Source of the DNA: Oscillospiraceae bacterium
GTDB taxonomy: Bacteria; Bacillota; Clostridia; UBA1381; UBA9506
DNA: 41,539 bases
Assembly (NCBI GenBank): GCA_015068905.1
Contig: SVJQ01000014.1
Coordinates: forward strand, 1-41,539
Direction: 5' to 3'
In this document: positions 30,179 to 41,418 of the stretch, piece by piece
Numbering within the stretch: the stretch's first letter is position 1
How the letters are laid out: each line of letters begins with the position of its first letter
Notes under the pieces: model-generated
Databases searched by the model: none
The model's input: the letters and a program-made list of their open reading frames with translations, nothing else
Told to the model about the DNA's origin: nothing
Translations under genes and position numbers: made by a program

Positions 30179-33100
30179 ATGGTGCATCAAATCCAGTTAG
30201 GCAAAAACGTCAGAATGAGTTATGCGAAAATCGACGAAGTCCTGGACATGCCAAACCTGATTGAAGTTCAGAAGGACTCCTATCAGTGGTTTTTAGACGA
30301 GGGCTTAAAAGAGGTTTTTCATGACATTTCCCCGATCACAGATTACACCGGCAATCTGGTTTTGGAATTCATTGATTACAAGCTGGAGGACAAGGTTAAG
30401 TACGACGTGGAGGAATGTAAAACGAGAGATGCTAACTATGCTTCTCCCTTAAAAGCCCGTGTTCGCTTAATCAATAAGGAAACCGGTGAAGTCAAAGAAC
30501 AGGAAATCTTTATGGGTGATTTCCCGCTGATGACCGACCAGGGTACCTTTATTATTAACGGTGCTGAGCGTGTTATCGTCAGCCAGTTGGTTCGTTCTCC
30601 CGGTATCTATTACGCAATGGAGCATGATAAGACCGGTAAAGAGCTTTACAGCTCTACCGTCATCCCCTATCGTGGTGCATGGCTTGAGTATGAAAATGAT
30701 ATTAACGATGTGTTATCTGTTCGTATCGACAGAACCAGAAAAATCCCCATCACCGTTTTAATCCGCGCTTTAGGTGTTGTTACCGATGATCAGATTTTAA
30801 CACTCTTCGGCGAAACTGAAGCACTACTCAACACATTGGAAAAGAGTGCTTCCATCCAGTCACAGGATGACGCGCTGATTGAGATTTATAAAAAGCTGCG
30901 TCCGGGTGAACCCCCGGCAGTTGAAAGTGCACGTTCACTTTTAATGGGTCTTTTATTTGACCCCAAACGGTATGACCTTGCCAAAGTCGGCCGTTATAAA
31001 TTTAATAAGAAGCTAGGTCTGGCCAGCCGTATTACCGGCTTTACTGCAAAAGAAGCTATTGCAGATCCCCGTACCGGTGAAGTGCTGCTCGCAGCTGACA
31101 GCTACATTTCTAAAGAAGTGGCAGAGGCAGCTGAACTTGCCGGCGTTAACCAGGTTATTCTGGACATTAACGGAAAAGCTATTAAAGTCTTTTCCAATAA
31201 TACCGTTACCTTATCTGAATATGTTGACTTTGACTGCTCTGATATGGGCATTCACGAAAAAGTCTGCCTTGGCGTTTTAAATGAAATTTTAGAAGAAAAC
31301 GAAGATGAAGCATCCATCCGTGAAGCAATCCGTCGCCGGATTGATGAACTGATTCCCCATCACATCACCATTGATGATATTTTCTCTTCTATTAACTATC
31401 AGATTGGTCTGTTATACGGCATCGGCTCTACCGATGATATTGACCACTTGGGCAACCGTCGTCTGCGTTGCGTTGGTGAGCTGTTGCAGAACCAGTTCCG
31501 CATCGGTCTTTCCCGTATGGAGCGTGTGGTTCGTGAACGTATGACCATTCAGGACTTAGACGTTGTTACACCTCAGGCACTGATTAACATCCGTCCTGTT
31601 GTTGCAACCATTAAAGAATTCTTTGGTTCTTCTCAGCTTTCACAGTTCATGGATCAGCTTAACCCACTGTCTGAGCTGACACATAAAAGAAGATTGTCTG
31701 CCTTAGGTCCCGGCGGTTTGTCCCGTGACCGTGCAGGCTTCGAAGTTCGTGACGTTCACCATTCTCACTATTCCAGAATGTGTCCTATTGAGACACCTGA
31801 AGGTCCGAACATCGGTTTGATTTCTTCATTGTCTACCTATGCAAGAATCAACGAATACGGCTTTATTGAGGCGCCTTACCGTCGTGTTGATAAAGAAACC
31901 GGTACTGCTACCGATGAAATCATTTACATGACTGCTGATATTGAAGACCAGTATATTATCGCTCAGGCAAACGAGCCTTTAGATGAACACGGCAAGTTTG
32001 TCAGCAAAAAGGTTGCAGCCCGCTTTAAAGATGACATTATGGAAGTTGAAGCTTCCGAGGTCGACTTTATGGACGTTTCTCCCAAGCAGGTGGTATCTGT
32101 CGCAACAGCGATGATCCCCTTCCTGGAAAACGATGACGCGAACCGTGCTCTGATGGGTGCAAACATGCAGCGTCAGGCTGTGCCTCTCCTCAAAACCCAG
32201 TCCCCCATCATCGGTACCGGTATGGAATATAAAGCCGCTAAAGACTCCGGTGTTGTTGTGCTGGCAAAAGAAGACGGCGTTGTTTCTAAGGTTAGTGCTG
32301 ATGAAATCATCATCAAAGGTAAAAACGGAAACCTCGAAACACATAAATTGATTAAATTCACCCGTTCCAATCAGGGTACCTGCATTAACCAGAAACCCAT
32401 TGTTGCTGAGGGTGACAAGGTGAAGAAAGGCGACATCATTGCTGATGGTCCTTCAACCGACCACGGTGAAATCGCATTAGGTAAGAACATTCTCATCGGC
32501 TTTATGACCTGGGAAGGTTATAACTACGAGGATGCTATGCTGATTTCTGAAAAGCTGGTTCGTGATGATGTCCTGACCTCCATTCACATTGAAGAATATG
32601 AATGCGAAGCCCGTGACACAAAACTGGGCGCAGAAGAAATTACCCGTGATATCCCCAACGTTGGTGAAGATGCCCTGAAAGACCTTGATGAGCGCGGTAT
32701 CATTCGTATCGGTGCTGAGGTTCGCTCCGGTGATATCTTAGTTGGTAAGGTAACACCCAAGGGTGAAACCGAACTGACCGCTGAGGAAAGACTGCTTCGT
32801 GCCATCTTTGGTGAAAAGGCCCGCGAGGTTCGTGATACTTCTCTCCGTGTTCCCCACGGTGAAGCCGGTATCATTGTTGATGTTATCGTCTTTGACCGCG
32901 AAAAGGGCGACGAGCTGCCCCCGGGTGTTAACCAGTTAGTACGTTGCTACATTGCACAGAAACGTAAGATTTCTGTAGGTGACAAAATGGCAGGTCGTCA
33001 CGGTAACAAGGGTGTTATTTCCCGTATTCTGCCGGAAGAGGATATGCCCTTCCTGCCGGATGGTACACCTCTTGAAATCGTACTGAATCCCTTGGGCGTA

Positions 33101-33925
33101 CCTTCCCGTATGAATATCGGTCAGGTCTTAGAGGTTCACTTAGGCCGTGCAGCCCGTGAGCTTGGATGGAAGATTGCCACTCCGGTATTTGACGGTGCAA
33201 ACGAATTTGACATTATGGATACGTTAGACCAGGCCGGCCTTGACCGCGACGGTAAAACTGTTCTTTATGATGGTAGAACCGGTGAGCCCTTTGATAATCG
33301 TGTTACCGTTGGTATCATGTATATCTTAAAACTTGCTCACTTGGTTGATGATAAGATTCACGCACGTTCTACCGGCCCCTACTCCCTCGTTACGCAGCAG
33401 CCGCTGGGTGGTAAAGCTCAGTTCGGCGGTCAGCGTTTCGGTGAAATGGAAGTTTGGGCACTGGAAGCATACGGTGCAGCTTATACCCTGCAGGAAATTC
33501 TGACAGTTAAGTCTGACGATATTGTCGGTCGTGTTAAGACCTACGAATCCATTGTCAAGGGCGACAGTGTTCCCAAACCGGGCATCCCTGAATCCTTCAA
33601 GGTCCTGATTAAGGAACTGCAGTCACTGTGTCTTGACATTCGTGCTCTGGACGAAAACATGAACGAAATCCATCTGAAAGATTCTTCTGAAGAGGAAGAA
33701 GAATCCTCAATGGGTCTGACCATTAAAAACGATGCTGCTTTCATCGATATGGACTTAAATGACGATGACGATGAAGTGGGCGGCGATGTTGAACTTGATG
33801 ATTTCATTGAAGACGAAATGGACGAAGAACCCAGCGATGATTTCGACGATTCTTTAGAAGATGAATTCGAGGAAGACTTCGGCGATGAAAAAGGCGATTT
33901 CGTTGACGATCTCGACCTGCTGTAA
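30179..33925 (+). CDS. rpoB: DNA-directed RNA polymerase subunit beta
   Basis: The 1248-residue beta subunit of RNA polymerase. The rifampicin-pocket region is intact: [17 protein letters not shown] then [20 protein letters not shown]. Asp, His and Ser at the usual resistance positions are wild type, though Leu replaces the common Asn or Thr after [13 protein letters not shown] and [20 protein letters not shown] mark the C-terminal core. The last 82 residues form a very acidic tail, about half Asp and Glu. ATG at 30179 follows GAGGTG by 9 bases. Codon use is highly biased. It is not preceded by rplJL but by its own promoter and leader. rpoC follows. Confidence 0.98.
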   Translation: MVHQIQLGKNVRMSYAKIDEVLDMPNLIEVQKDSYQWFLDEGLKEVFHDISPITDYTGNLVLEFIDYKLEDKVKYDVEECKTRDANYASPLKARVRLINKETGEVKEQEIFMGDFPLMTDQGTFIINGAERVIVSQLVRSPGIYYAMEHDKTGKELYSSTVIPYRGAWLEYENDINDVLSVRIDRTRKIPITVLIRALGVVTDDQILTLFGETEALLNTLEKSASIQSQDDALIEIYKKLRPGEPPAVESARSLLMGLLFDPKRYDLAKVGRYKFNKKLGLASRITGFTAKEAIADPRTGEVLLAADSYISKEVAEAAELAGVNQVILDINGKAIKVFSNNTVTLSEYVDFDCSDMGIHEKVCLGVLNEILEENEDEASIREAIRRRIDELIPHHITIDDIFSSINYQIGLLYGIGSTDDIDHLGNRRLRCVGELLQNQFRIGLSRMERVVRERMTIQDLDVVTPQALINIRPVVATIKEFFGSSQLSQFMDQLNPLSELTHKRRLSALGPGGLSRDRAGFEVRDVHHSHYSRMCPIETPEGPNIGLISSLSTYARINEYGFIEAPYRRVDKETGTATDEIIYMTADIEDQYIIAQANEPLDEHGKFVSKKVAARFKDDIMEVEASEVDFMDVSPKQVVSVATAMIPFLENDDANRALMGANMQRQAVPLLKTQSPIIGTGMEYKAAKDSGVVVLAKEDGVVSKVSADEIIIKGKNGNLETHKLIKFTRSNQGTCINQKPIVAEGDKVKKGDIIADGPSTDHGEIALGKNILIGFMTWEGYNYEDAMLISEKLVRDDVLTSIHIEEYECEARDTKLGAEEITRDIPNVGEDALKDLDERGIIRIGAEVRSGDILVGKVTPKGETELTAEERLLRAIFGEKAREVRDTSLRVPHGEAGIIVDVIVFDREKGDELPPGVNQLVRCYIAQKRKISVGDKMAGRHGNKGVISRILPEEDMPFLPDGTPLEIVLNPLGVPSRMNIGQVLEVHLGRAARELGWKIATPVFDGANEFDIMDTLDQAGLDRDGKTVLYDGRTGEPFDNRVTVGIMYILKLAHLVDDKIHARSTGPYSLVTQQPLGGKAQFGGQRFGEMEVWALEAYGAAYTLQEILTVKSDDIVGRVKTYESIVKGDSVPKPGIPESFKVLIKELQSLCLDIRALDENMNEIHLKDSSEEEEESSMGLTIKNDAAFIDMDLNDDDDEVGGDVELDDFIEDEMDEEPSDDFDDSLEDEFEEDFGDEKGDFVDDLDLL

Positions 33926-33993
33926 GACTTACCTTTTAACGGACGAGCCGCTGTCGGCTGGCGGCGAATAAATTCAGAATGGAGATGAAACGG

Positions 33994-36900
33994 TTGTCTG
34001 AAAATTCATTTGAAGCAATTAAAATCGGCCTGGCATCACCGGAAATGATCCGTGAATGGTCCCATGGCGAAGTGAAAAAACCGGAAACCATCAACTATAG
34101 AACGCTTAAGTCTGAGCCTGACGGTTTATTCTGTGAGCGTATCTTTGGTCCGCAGAAGGACTGGGAATGTCACTGCGGTAAATATAAGAGAATCCGTCAT
34201 AAGGGCATCATTTGTGACCGTTGTGGCGTTGAGGTAACCCGTGCCCGCGTTCGTCGTGAACGTATGGGTCACATTGAACTGGCTGCCCCTGTTTCTCACA
34301 TCTGGTACTTTAAGGGCATCCCCACCCGTATGGGCCTGCTCCTTGATATGACCCCGAGAATGCTTGAAAAGGTTCTCTACTTCGCAGCTTATGTTGTTAT
34401 CGACCCCGGTACCCGTACTGAGCTGCAGAAAAAGCAAATTCTCTCTGAAAAAGAATACCGTGATTTTTCTGAAAAATACGGTGACAGATTCCGTGCCGGC
34501 ATGGGTGCGGAAGCTATCAAAGAGTTGCTGCAGGAAATTGATCTGGAAGAAATGTCTAAAGAGTTAAAACTCGACTTAGAGGGTGCTTCCGGTCAGAAGA
34601 AAATCCGTTTATTAAAACGTTTGGAAGTTGTAGAATCCTTCCGTCTCTCCGGCAACAAGCCTGAGTGGATGATTCTGGACGTTGTGCCGGTTATCCCCCC
34701 CGAACTGCGCCCCATGGTGCAGTTGGATGGCGGTCGTTTTGCAACCTCTGACTTAAATGACTTATATCGTCGTGTGATTAACCGCAATAACCGCTTAAAG
34801 AGACTGCTCGATTTAGGCGCACCGGAAATCATTGTTCGTAACGAAAAAAGAATGCTGCAGGAAGCAGTTGATGCGTTGATTGACAACGGCCGCAGAGGTC
34901 GTCCTGTTACAGGCCCCGGTAACCGTCCCTTAAAATCCCTTTCCGATATGTTAAAGGGTAAGCAGGGTCGTTTCCGTCAGAACCTGTTGGGTAAGCGTGT
35001 TGACTACTCCGGCCGTTCCGTTATCGTTGTTGGCCCTGAACTGAAGATTTATCAATGCGGTCTGCCGAAGGAAATGGCAATCGAACTGTTTAAGCCTTTC
35101 GTTATGAAAAAGCTGGTAAATGACGGTTTAGCGCATAACATTAAAAGTGCAAAACGCATGGTTGAACGTGTTAAACCCGAAGTTTGGGACGTTTTAGAGG
35201 ATGTTATCAAAGAACATCCCGTACTCTTAAACCGTGCACCGACGCTGCATAGATTAGGTATTCAGGCATTTGAGCCTGTACTGGTTGAAGGTCGTGCGCT
35301 GAAGCTGCATCCCTTAGTATGTACTGCATACAACGCTGACTTTGACGGTGACCAGATGGCTGTTCACGTTCCCCTGTCACCGGAAGCACAGGCAGAAGCA
35401 CGTTTCTTAATGCTCTCTGCTAACAACCTGTTAAAGCCGCAGGATGGTCGCCCTGTAACCGTTCCCACACAGGATATGGTCCTGGGTGCATACTACCTGA
35501 CTATTGATAATCCGGAAGAACCCGGAACCGGCAAAACCTTCTTTAGCCCCAACGAAGCAATTCTGGCTTATACCAATGGTATTGTTGGCATTCACGCACC
35601 GATTAAGGTTCGTTTACAGAAGGAAATTGACGGCGAGCTCCGTCAGGAACTGGTTGATGTAACCGTTGGTCGCTTAATCTTTAACGAAGCTGTTCCCCAG
35701 GATCTTGGCTTTGTTGACAGAAGCCTGCCGGAAAATCAGCTGAAATTAGAAATTGATTTCTTAACAACTAAAAAAGAACTGGGTAAAATTGTTGATAAAT
35801 GTATTCGTGTTCACGGTCTGACCGAGACTGCTGAAGTGCTTGACAGAATCAAGTCCTTAGGCTACAAGTTCTCCACTCAGGGTGCTGTAACCGTTAGTGT
35901 CAGCGACATGAAGGTGCCTGAAGCTAAAAAGCAGTACTTAGCAGAAGCTGAAGAAGCTGTTGACAAGATTACCAAGAAGTTTAAACGTGGTTTGATTTCT
36001 GACGAAGAACGTTATAACATGGTTATCAAAACCTGGAACGAAACCAATGATAAGGTCACCAAAGCCCTGATGGATAATCTGGATAAATTCAATCCTATCT
36101 ACATGATGGCTCACTCCGGTGCCCGTGGTAGCCAGAACCAGATTCGTCAGCTGGCAGGTATGCGTGGTTTGATGAACGATACCTCCGGTAAAACCATTGA
36201 AATTCCTATTCGTGCTAACTTCCGTGAAGGTCTGAATGTCCTTGAGTACTTCATCTCCTCTCACGGTGCGAGAAAGGGTCTTGCCGATACCGCTCTGCGT
36301 ACTGCTGACTCCGGTTATCTGACCCGTCGTCTGGTTGATGTCAGCCAGGAAGTTATCATCCGTGAGGATGACTGTGGCACAACCGCCGGCATTGAAGTAT
36401 TCGATATCCGTGACGGTAAGGAACTGATTGAAGGTCTGTTTGACCGCTTAAACGGTCGTTATGCATTAGAGGATATCTGCCATCCCGAAACCGGCGAGGT
36501 TATCGTTCCCGCAAACGAGCTGATTACCGAAAAGCTGGCTAAGAAGGTTGTTGACGCAGGCGTTAAACGTGCAGTTATCCGCTCCGTTCTCACCTGTAAA
36601 GCTAAGGTTGGTATCTGTGCTAAATGTTACGGTTCTAACCTTGCAAGTGGCGATAAAGTTCCCGTTGGTGAAGCTGTTGGTATTATCGCAGCACAGTCCA
36701 TCGGTGAACCGGGTACACAGCTGACAATGAGAACCTTCCACACCGGTGGTGTTGCGACTGCTGATGACATCACACAGGGTCTGCCCCGTGTTGAGGAATT
36801 GTTTGAAGCCAGAAAACCGAAGGGTCTTGCTATCATCGCTGAAATCGGCGGTAAGGTCAGCATCGTAGAAAACAAGAAAAAACGTGAAATCGTTATTTCT

Positions 36901-37596
36901 GATGATGAAACCGGCGATGCTAAGACATACCTCATCCCCTACGGCTCCAGAATCAAGGTAGCTGAAGGCGATGTCGTCAATAAGGGTGATGAACTGACCG
37001 AAGGTAGCGTAAATCCCCACGATATTCTGCGTATCAAAGATATTACTGCTGTACAGCAGTACTTAATTCAGGAAGTACAGCGTGTTTACCGTCTCCAGGG
37101 TGTTGACATCAATGACCGTCATATCGAGGTTATTGTTCGTCAGATGCTGAGACGTGTTAAGATTGAAGAACCCGGTAATACAAACTTCCTGGCAGGTTCA
37201 CTGGTTGACATTAACGAGTTTGAAACCGCCAATGAAGAAATGGTTGCTAAGGGCTTAGAACCTGCAACCTGCACAAGAATCATCTTAGGTATTACCAAGG
37301 CTTCTTTAACCACAGACTCCTTCTTGTCTGCTGCTTCCTTCCAGGAAACAACACGTGTCCTGACAGAAGCTGCAACCAAGGGTAAGATTGACCCGCTGGT
37401 TGGTCTTAAAGAAAACGTTATCATTGGTAAACTGGTGCCCGCCGGTACCGGTATGCCGAAATATCAGAACACTGATATTGAAAATGCTCTCAAACCTGAG
37501 GTTGACGAAGGGTATAGCTCCTTTGTCTTAGACAGCAGCGACTATATCGGTTCTAATGTTGTTCCCGAGGCGATTGACGCTGAACAGGAAGCATAA
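33994..37596 (+). CDS. rpoC: DNA-directed RNA polymerase subunit beta'
   Basis: The 1200-residue catalytic subunit. The N-terminal zinc site shows [19 protein letters not shown]. The active-site [12 protein letters not shown] places the magnesium aspartates at 449, 451 and 453. The second zinc site includes [17 protein letters not shown], and the trigger-loop region has [19 protein letters not shown] at 33994 is chosen: GGAG lies 9 bases upstream and the product then begins [16 protein letters not shown], like relatives. The ATG at 33979 has no ribosome binding site and would add five codons. It is 68 bases after rpoB, in one transcript, and is closed by the terminator at 37627. Confidence 0.98.
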   Translation: MSENSFEAIKIGLASPEMIREWSHGEVKKPETINYRTLKSEPDGLFCERIFGPQKDWECHCGKYKRIRHKGIICDRCGVEVTRARVRRERMGHIELAAPVSHIWYFKGIPTRMGLLLDMTPRMLEKVLYFAAYVVIDPGTRTELQKKQILSEKEYRDFSEKYGDRFRAGMGAEAIKELLQEIDLEEMSKELKLDLEGASGQKKIRLLKRLEVVESFRLSGNKPEWMILDVVPVIPPELRPMVQLDGGRFATSDLNDLYRRVINRNNRLKRLLDLGAPEIIVRNEKRMLQEAVDALIDNGRRGRPVTGPGNRPLKSLSDMLKGKQGRFRQNLLGKRVDYSGRSVIVVGPELKIYQCGLPKEMAIELFKPFVMKKLVNDGLAHNIKSAKRMVERVKPEVWDVLEDVIKEHPVLLNRAPTLHRLGIQAFEPVLVEGRALKLHPLVCTAYNADFDGDQMAVHVPLSPEAQAEARFLMLSANNLLKPQDGRPVTVPTQDMVLGAYYLTIDNPEEPGTGKTFFSPNEAILAYTNGIVGIHAPIKVRLQKEIDGELRQELVDVTVGRLIFNEAVPQDLGFVDRSLPENQLKLEIDFLTTKKELGKIVDKCIRVHGLTETAEVLDRIKSLGYKFSTQGAVTVSVSDMKVPEAKKQYLAEAEEAVDKITKKFKRGLISDEERYNMVIKTWNETNDKVTKALMDNLDKFNPIYMMAHSGARGSQNQIRQLAGMRGLMNDTSGKTIEIPIRANFREGLNVLEYFISSHGARKGLADTALRTADSGYLTRRLVDVSQEVIIREDDCGTTAGIEVFDIRDGKELIEGLFDRLNGRYALEDICHPETGEVIVPANELITEKLAKKVVDAGVKRAVIRSVLTCKAKVGICAKCYGSNLASGDKVPVGEAVGIIAAQSIGEPGTQLTMRTFHTGGVATADDITQGLPRVEELFEARKPKGLAIIAEIGGKVSIVENKKKREIVISDDETGDAKTYLIPYGSRIKVAEGDVVNKGDELTEGSVNPHDILRIKDITAVQQYLIQEVQRVYRLQGVDINDRHIEVIVRQMLRRVKIEEPGNTNFLAGSLVDINEFETANEEMVAKGLEPATCTRIILGITKASLTTDSFLSAASFQETTRVLTEAATKGKIDPLVGLKENVIIGKLVPAGTGMPKYQNTDIENALKPEVDEGYSSFVLDSSDYIGSNVVPEAIDAEQEA

Positions 37597-37626
37597 GGAA
37601 TAGAAAAACCTAATATGTTAAAGCTG

Positions 37627-37675
37627 GCGTAGCTATTGTGAATCGTTATTCAATTCACAATAGCTACGCTTTTTT
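37627..37675 (+). terminator. Terminator after rpoBC
   Basis: A 17-bp perfect stem (37627-37643 with 37653-37669) with a nine-base loop is followed by six T residues. It separates rpoBC from the ribosomal protein genes. Confidence 0.93.
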
Positions 37676-37746
37676 CTTGAAAATGTTTTAAAAAAACGAT
37701 TACTCTCCCCCCTGCTTCGGAAATATAAAAGTATTTAAAATTTTTG

Positions 37747-37775
37747 TTGACATTTTCCAAAATGCGTGTTATAAT
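37747..37775 (+). promoter_or_regulatory. Promoter of the L7Ae-rpsL-rpsG-fusA operon
   Basis: TTGACA (37747-37752) lies 17 bp from TATAAT (37770-37775), full consensus. The leader of about 80 bases to the L7Ae-family start contains GCTGATG and TGAG pieces that could form a kink-turn, not demonstrated. Confidence 0.9.
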
Positions 37776-37858
37776 AGTCTAGTGTGTGTCAGTAGGACTT
37801 TTTTGCTGATGCAACTACAGTCAGGTCTTTCCTGCACTGCTTGAGCGGAGTGAATCAA

Positions 37859-38101
37859 ATGGAAAACGATCTGAAAGGCAAACGCCTTTTAATCGGTATT
37901 AAACAGTCAACAGAAGCCGTCAATCAAGGTAAAGCAAAAGAGGCTTATGTTGCACAGGATGCTGCGGCTTTTATCCGTGAGCCCTTTGAGACTTTATGCA
38001 AAGAAAAGCAGCTCCCGATTCATTATTTTGATACAAAGCAACAGCTGGGTCGTGCCTGCGGCATTGACGTGGGGGCAACCTGTGTCGTTGTTTTGATATA
38101 A
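37859..38101 (+). CDS. L7Ae/L30e family RNA-binding protein (YbxF-like)
   Basis: An 80-residue protein of the ribosomal L7Ae/L30e/S12e/Gadd45 superfamily. It shows KRLLIGIKQSTEAVNQGKAKEAYVAQDA then LPIHYFDTKQQLGRACGIDVGATCVVVL, the pattern of YbxF/RplGB, which binds RNA kink-turns. Its place between rpoC and rpsL is conserved in Firmicutes. ATG at 37859 follows GCGGAG by 8 bases; an in-frame start 18 bases earlier lacks a site. It is first gene behind a consensus promoter. A small hairpin (38103-38121, TTGTAAGA/TCTTACAA) follows its stop without a T tract, possibly a processing or attenuation site. Confidence 0.92.
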   Translation: MENDLKGKRLLIGIKQSTEAVNQGKAKEAYVAQDAAAFIREPFETLCKEKQLPIHYFDTKQQLGRACGIDVGATCVVVLI

Positions 38102-38102
38102 T

Positions 38103-38121
38103 TTGTAAGAGTTTCTTACAA
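38103..38121 (+). other. Short hairpin between the L7Ae gene and rpsL
   Basis: An 8-bp perfect stem with a three-base loop begins one base after the L7Ae stop. No T tract follows, so it is not a typical terminator. It may be an RNA-processing site. Confidence 0.4.
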
Positions 38122-38152
38122 CTAATGAAATCAGAAAGGAGGAAACCAGTTC

Positions 38153-38566
38153 ATGCCAACCTTTAACCAGCTCGTGAGAAAAGGTAGAGAAACTTCTGTT
38201 AAAAAGTCAACAGCTCCTGCTCTTTTGAAGGGTCTGAACACTTTAAAGAAGAAAACTACCGACATTAGCGCGCCGCAAAAGCGTGGTGTTTGTACTTCAG
38301 TTAAGACCATGACACCGAAAAAGCCGAACTCTGCTCTGCGTAAGCTCGCCAGAGTTAGACTGACAAACGGTATCGAAGTATCCGCTTATATCCCCGGTAT
38401 CGGTCACAATCTGCAGGAACACAGCGTTGTTTTAATCCGTGGCGGCAGAGTTAAGGACCTTCCTGGTGTACGTTATCACATCATCCGTGGTTCATTAGAT
38501 ACCGCCGGTGTTGCTAACCGTATGCAGGGTAGATCCAAGTATGGTGCGAAGCGTCCTAAAAAATAA
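38153..38566 (+). CDS. rpsL: 30S ribosomal protein S12
   Basis: A 137-residue ribosomal protein at the decoding centre. The signatures [20 protein letters not shown] and [16 protein letters not shown] are wild type, including the lysines where streptomycin resistance mutations occur. The N-terminal part carries the short insertion ([15 protein letters not shown] region) typical of Firmicutes. AAAGGAGG lies 10 bases upstream of the ATG. It is followed by an unusually long, structured gap of 139 bases before rpsG. Confidence 0.99.
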   Translation: MPTFNQLVRKGRETSVKKSTAPALLKGLNTLKKKTTDISAPQKRGVCTSVKTMTPKKPNSALRKLARVRLTNGIEVSAYIPGIGHNLQEHSVVLIRGGRVKDLPGVRYHIIRGSLDTAGVANRMQGRSKYGAKRPKK

Positions 38567-38586
38567 TAGGATCTAGCTTCACAGTA

Positions 38587-38675
38587 AAATCACATCTGTG
38601 CTGGTACCGGAAGAACTGTGTTTCTTTAAATATGTACTGTGCACAAACGGCCAATCGGCCGAGTACCTGTGATTT
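38587..38675 (+). promoter_or_regulatory. Structured rpsL-rpsG intercistronic RNA
   Basis: An outer stem AAATCACA (38587-38594) pairs with TGTGATTT (38668-38675). It continues after an internal loop as GGTAC (38603-38607) with GTACC (38663-38667). A CGGCC/GGCCG hairpin (38648-38661) lies inside. The structure closes about 15 bases before the rpsG ribosome binding site. In E. coli, S7 represses the str operon by binding the rpsL-rpsG gap, so this is a candidate S7-responsive element. Confidence 0.55.
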
Positions 38676-38705
38676 CATTTAAAATTAATGAAGGAGGGAA
38701 GAAAA

Positions 38706-39176
38706 GTGCCAAGAAGAGGTTTTATTGCAAAACGTGAGGTACTGCCCGATCCGCTGTACGGAAGTACAGTTGTAACACGTCTGATCAATAACGTTATGTT
38801 AGACGGTAAGAAAGGCGTAGCTCAGAAAATTGTATACGGTGCTTTCGACATTGTCAAAGAAAAAACCGGCAAGGAGCCCCTGGATGCTTTCAAAGAGGCT
38901 ATGGACAACATCATGCCCGTACTGGAAGTTAAGGCTCGCCGTGTCGGTGGTGCAACTTATCAGGTCCCCATGGAAGTTCGTCCCGAACGTAAACAGACTC
39001 TGGGTCTGAGATGGTTGACACTCTACAGCCGTCAGAGAAGCGAAAAAACCATGAAAGAACGCTTAGCTGCTGAAATCATGGACGCTATTAACGGCACCGG
39101 TGCTTCTGTTAAGAAACGTGAAGACACTCACAAGATGGCAGAAGCTAACAGAGCATTTGCACATTACAGATGGTAG
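38706..39176 (+). CDS. rpsG: 30S ribosomal protein S7
   Basis: A 156-residue primary-assembly protein of the small subunit that binds the 3' domain of 16S rRNA. It begins [15 protein letters not shown] and shows VARR-like [22 protein letters not shown]-like [13 protein letters not shown] and the ending [13 protein letters not shown]. The GTG at 38706 is the start: GAAGGAGGG lies just upstream and the length then matches the family. An in-frame ATG six codons earlier overlaps that site. fusA follows 54 bases later. Confidence 0.99.
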   Translation: MPRRGFIAKREVLPDPLYGSTVVTRLINNVMLDGKKGVAQKIVYGAFDIVKEKTGKEPLDAFKEAMDNIMPVLEVKARRVGGATYQVPMEVRPERKQTLGLRWLTLYSRQRSEKTMKERLAAEIMDAINGTGASVKKREDTHKMAEANRAFAHYRW

Positions 39177-39230
39177 TCATCTGGTTTGTAAACAGATTTT
39201 AGTTCGATTTTCGAAGAAAGGAGGAAGATT

Positions 39231-41312
39231 GTGGCAAGAGATTTTTCTTTGGAAAAAACAAGAAATATTGGTATCATGGCTCACATTGATGCCGGTAAAA
39301 CAACAACAACAGAGCGTATTCTGTTCTACACCGGTCGTATTCATAAGATTGGTGAAACTCACGAAGGTGCATCTCAGATGGACTGGATGGAGCAGGAAGC
39401 AGAACGTGGTATTACCATTACCTCTGCTGCTACTACCGCACAGTGGAAGAACCATAGAATTAATATTATCGACACTCCCGGTCACGTTGACTTTACTGTT
39501 GAAGTTGAGCGTTCACTTCGTGTCCTCGACGGCAGCGTAACTGTTTTCTGTGCTAAGGGTGGTGTTGAACCGCAATCTGAAACAGTTTGGCGTCAGGCAG
39601 ACAACTACAAAGTACCCCGTATGGCTTATGTAAATAAGATGGATATCATGGGTGCTGACTTCTACAACGTTTTAGACATGATGAAGACCCGTCTGCATTG
39701 TAACGCTGTGCCCATTCAGCTGCCTATCGGCTCTGAAGATACCTTTAAGGGCTTAATTGACCTGGTTAACATGAAAGCTTATGTGTATTATGATGACCTT
39801 GGTAAAGACATTCGCGAGGAAGAAATTCCTGCTGATATGGCTGACAAGGCTGAAGAATACAGAAGTGCACTACTTGAGTCCGTTGCTGAAACCAGCGAAG
39901 AACTCATGGAAAAATATTTAGAGGGCGAAGAACTGACTGAAGCTGAAATTAAAAAGGCTATCCGTACAGCAACCATCGCTAACGAAATGGTACCCGTACT
40001 CTGCGGTACTTCTTACCGTAACAAGGGTGTTCAGAAGTTGCTCGATGCTGTTGTTGATTATATGCCCTCCCCCATTGACATTCCTGCTATCCGCGGTGTG
40101 AATGAAAATGGCGAAGAGATTGAAAGTCCTTCTTCTGACGAGGCTCCCTTTGCAGCACTCGCCTTCAAGATTATGACTGACCCCTTCGTTGGTAAGCTCT
40201 GCTTCTTCCGTGTGTACTCCGGTACTCTGGATGCAGGCTCTCACATCTTAAACTCCACCAAGGACAACAAGGAACGTATCGGTCGTATCCTGCAGATGCA
40301 CGCAAATGACAGAAAAGATATTGACAAGGTTTACTCCGGTGACATCGCTGCTGCTGTTGGTCTTAAGAACACAACAACCGGTGATACCCTGTGTGACCCC
40401 AATCATCCGATCATTCTGGAATCTATGGAATTCCCTGATCCTGTTATCCGTGTTGCTATCGAGCCGAAGACAAAAGAAGGTCAGGAAAAGATGGGTATCG
40501 CTCTGGCTAAACTTGCTGAAGAAGATCCCACATTCCAGACATATTCTGATGAAGAAACAGGTCAGACCATCATTGCAGGTATGGGTGAGCTGCATCTTGA
40601 AATCATCGTTGACAGACTGCTGCGTGAATTCAAGGTTGAAGCTAACGTAGGTAAGCCTCAGGTTTCCTACAAAGAAACCATCCGCAAGACGGTTGATATT
40701 GAAAACAAATATGCTAAGCAGTCCGGTGGTAAGGGTCAGTACGGTCACGTTAAGATGACTGTAGAACCTCTGGAACCCGGTAGCGGCTACGAATTTGTTA
40801 ACAAAATTGTCGGTGGTGCTATTCCTAAGGAATACATTCCCGCTGTTGATGCCGGTGTTCAGGGCGCAATGCTGTCCGGTGTACTGGCAGGCTACAATGT
40901 AGTAGACGTTCGTGTTACTCTGTATGATGGTTCATACCACGAAGTCGACTCTTCTGAAATGGCGTTTAAGATTGCCGGTTCAATGGCATTTAAAGACGCT
41001 TGCCGTAAGGGTGACCCCGTACTGAAAGAGCCCATCATGCAGGTTGATGTTATCGTTCCTGAAGAATACATGGGCGACGTTATGGGTGACTTAAACTCTC
41101 GTCGTGGTCAGATTCAGGGTATGGAGGCTCGTCCTGGTGCACAGGCAATTTCTGCTTTCGTTCCCCTGTCTGAGATGTTTGGTTATGCGACCGACCTGCG
41201 TTCTAAGACTCAGGGTCGTGGTCAGTACACCATGCAGCCCAGTCACTATGACGAAGTTCCCAAGAGCATTCAGGAACAGATTATCTCTTCCAAGACCAAA
41301 AACGAAGGTTAA
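39231..41312 (+). CDS. fusA: Elongation factor G
   Basis: A 693-residue translocase GTPase. The G1 motif [15 protein letters not shown] (17-31), DTPGHVDF and NKMD define the nucleotide site. The later domains III to V follow in normal order, with [10 protein letters not shown] in domain IV. GTG start at 39231 has AGGAGG upstream. Codon use is strongly biased, as for rpoBC. It is in operon with rpsL-rpsG. A further promoter for tuf lies just after the stop. Confidence 0.99.
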   Translation: MARDFSLEKTRNIGIMAHIDAGKTTTTERILFYTGRIHKIGETHEGASQMDWMEQEAERGITITSAATTAQWKNHRINIIDTPGHVDFTVEVERSLRVLDGSVTVFCAKGGVEPQSETVWRQADNYKVPRMAYVNKMDIMGADFYNVLDMMKTRLHCNAVPIQLPIGSEDTFKGLIDLVNMKAYVYYDDLGKDIREEEIPADMADKAEEYRSALLESVAETSEELMEKYLEGEELTEAEIKKAIRTATIANEMVPVLCGTSYRNKGVQKLLDAVVDYMPSPIDIPAIRGVNENGEEIESPSSDEAPFAALAFKIMTDPFVGKLCFFRVYSGTLDAGSHILNSTKDNKERIGRILQMHANDRKDIDKVYSGDIAAAVGLKNTTTGDTLCDPNHPIILESMEFPDPVIRVAIEPKTKEGQEKMGIALAKLAEEDPTFQTYSDEETGQTIIAGMGELHLEIIVDRLLREFKVEANVGKPQVSYKETIRKTVDIENKYAKQSGGKGQYGHVKMTVEPLEPGSGYEFVNKIVGGAIPKEYIPAVDAGVQGAMLSGVLAGYNVVDVRVTLYDGSYHEVDSSEMAFKIAGSMAFKDACRKGDPVLKEPIMQVDVIVPEEYMGDVMGDLNSRRGQIQGMEARPGAQAISAFVPLSEMFGYATDLRSKTQGRGQYTMQPSHYDEVPKSIQEQIISSKTKNEG

Positions 41313-41334
41313 TGGAAAACTTTTAGGAAAATAC

Positions 41335-41363
41335 TTGATTTTTCCTATAAAAAAAGGTACAAT
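41335..41363 (+). promoter_or_regulatory. tuf promoter
   Basis: TTGATT (41335-41340) lies 17 bp from TACAAT (41358-41363) between fusA and tuf. It gives tuf extra transcription beyond read-through from the operon. Confidence 0.7.
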
Positions 41364-41418
41364 AAATGTATCGCATCTTAAAAATTATTAAATTAAAAAA
41401 AATAGGAGGCTAACAATA

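Noticed and set aside
31500-31850. Rifampicin-resistance mutation in rpoB
   Set aside because: The Asp, His and Ser positions are wild type; the single Leu after MDQ is at a position that varies naturally.
33541-33807. Serine-rich minus-strand frame under the end of rpoB
   Set aside because: It is the complement of the acidic tail codons; serine runs arise from GAA/GAT on the other strand.
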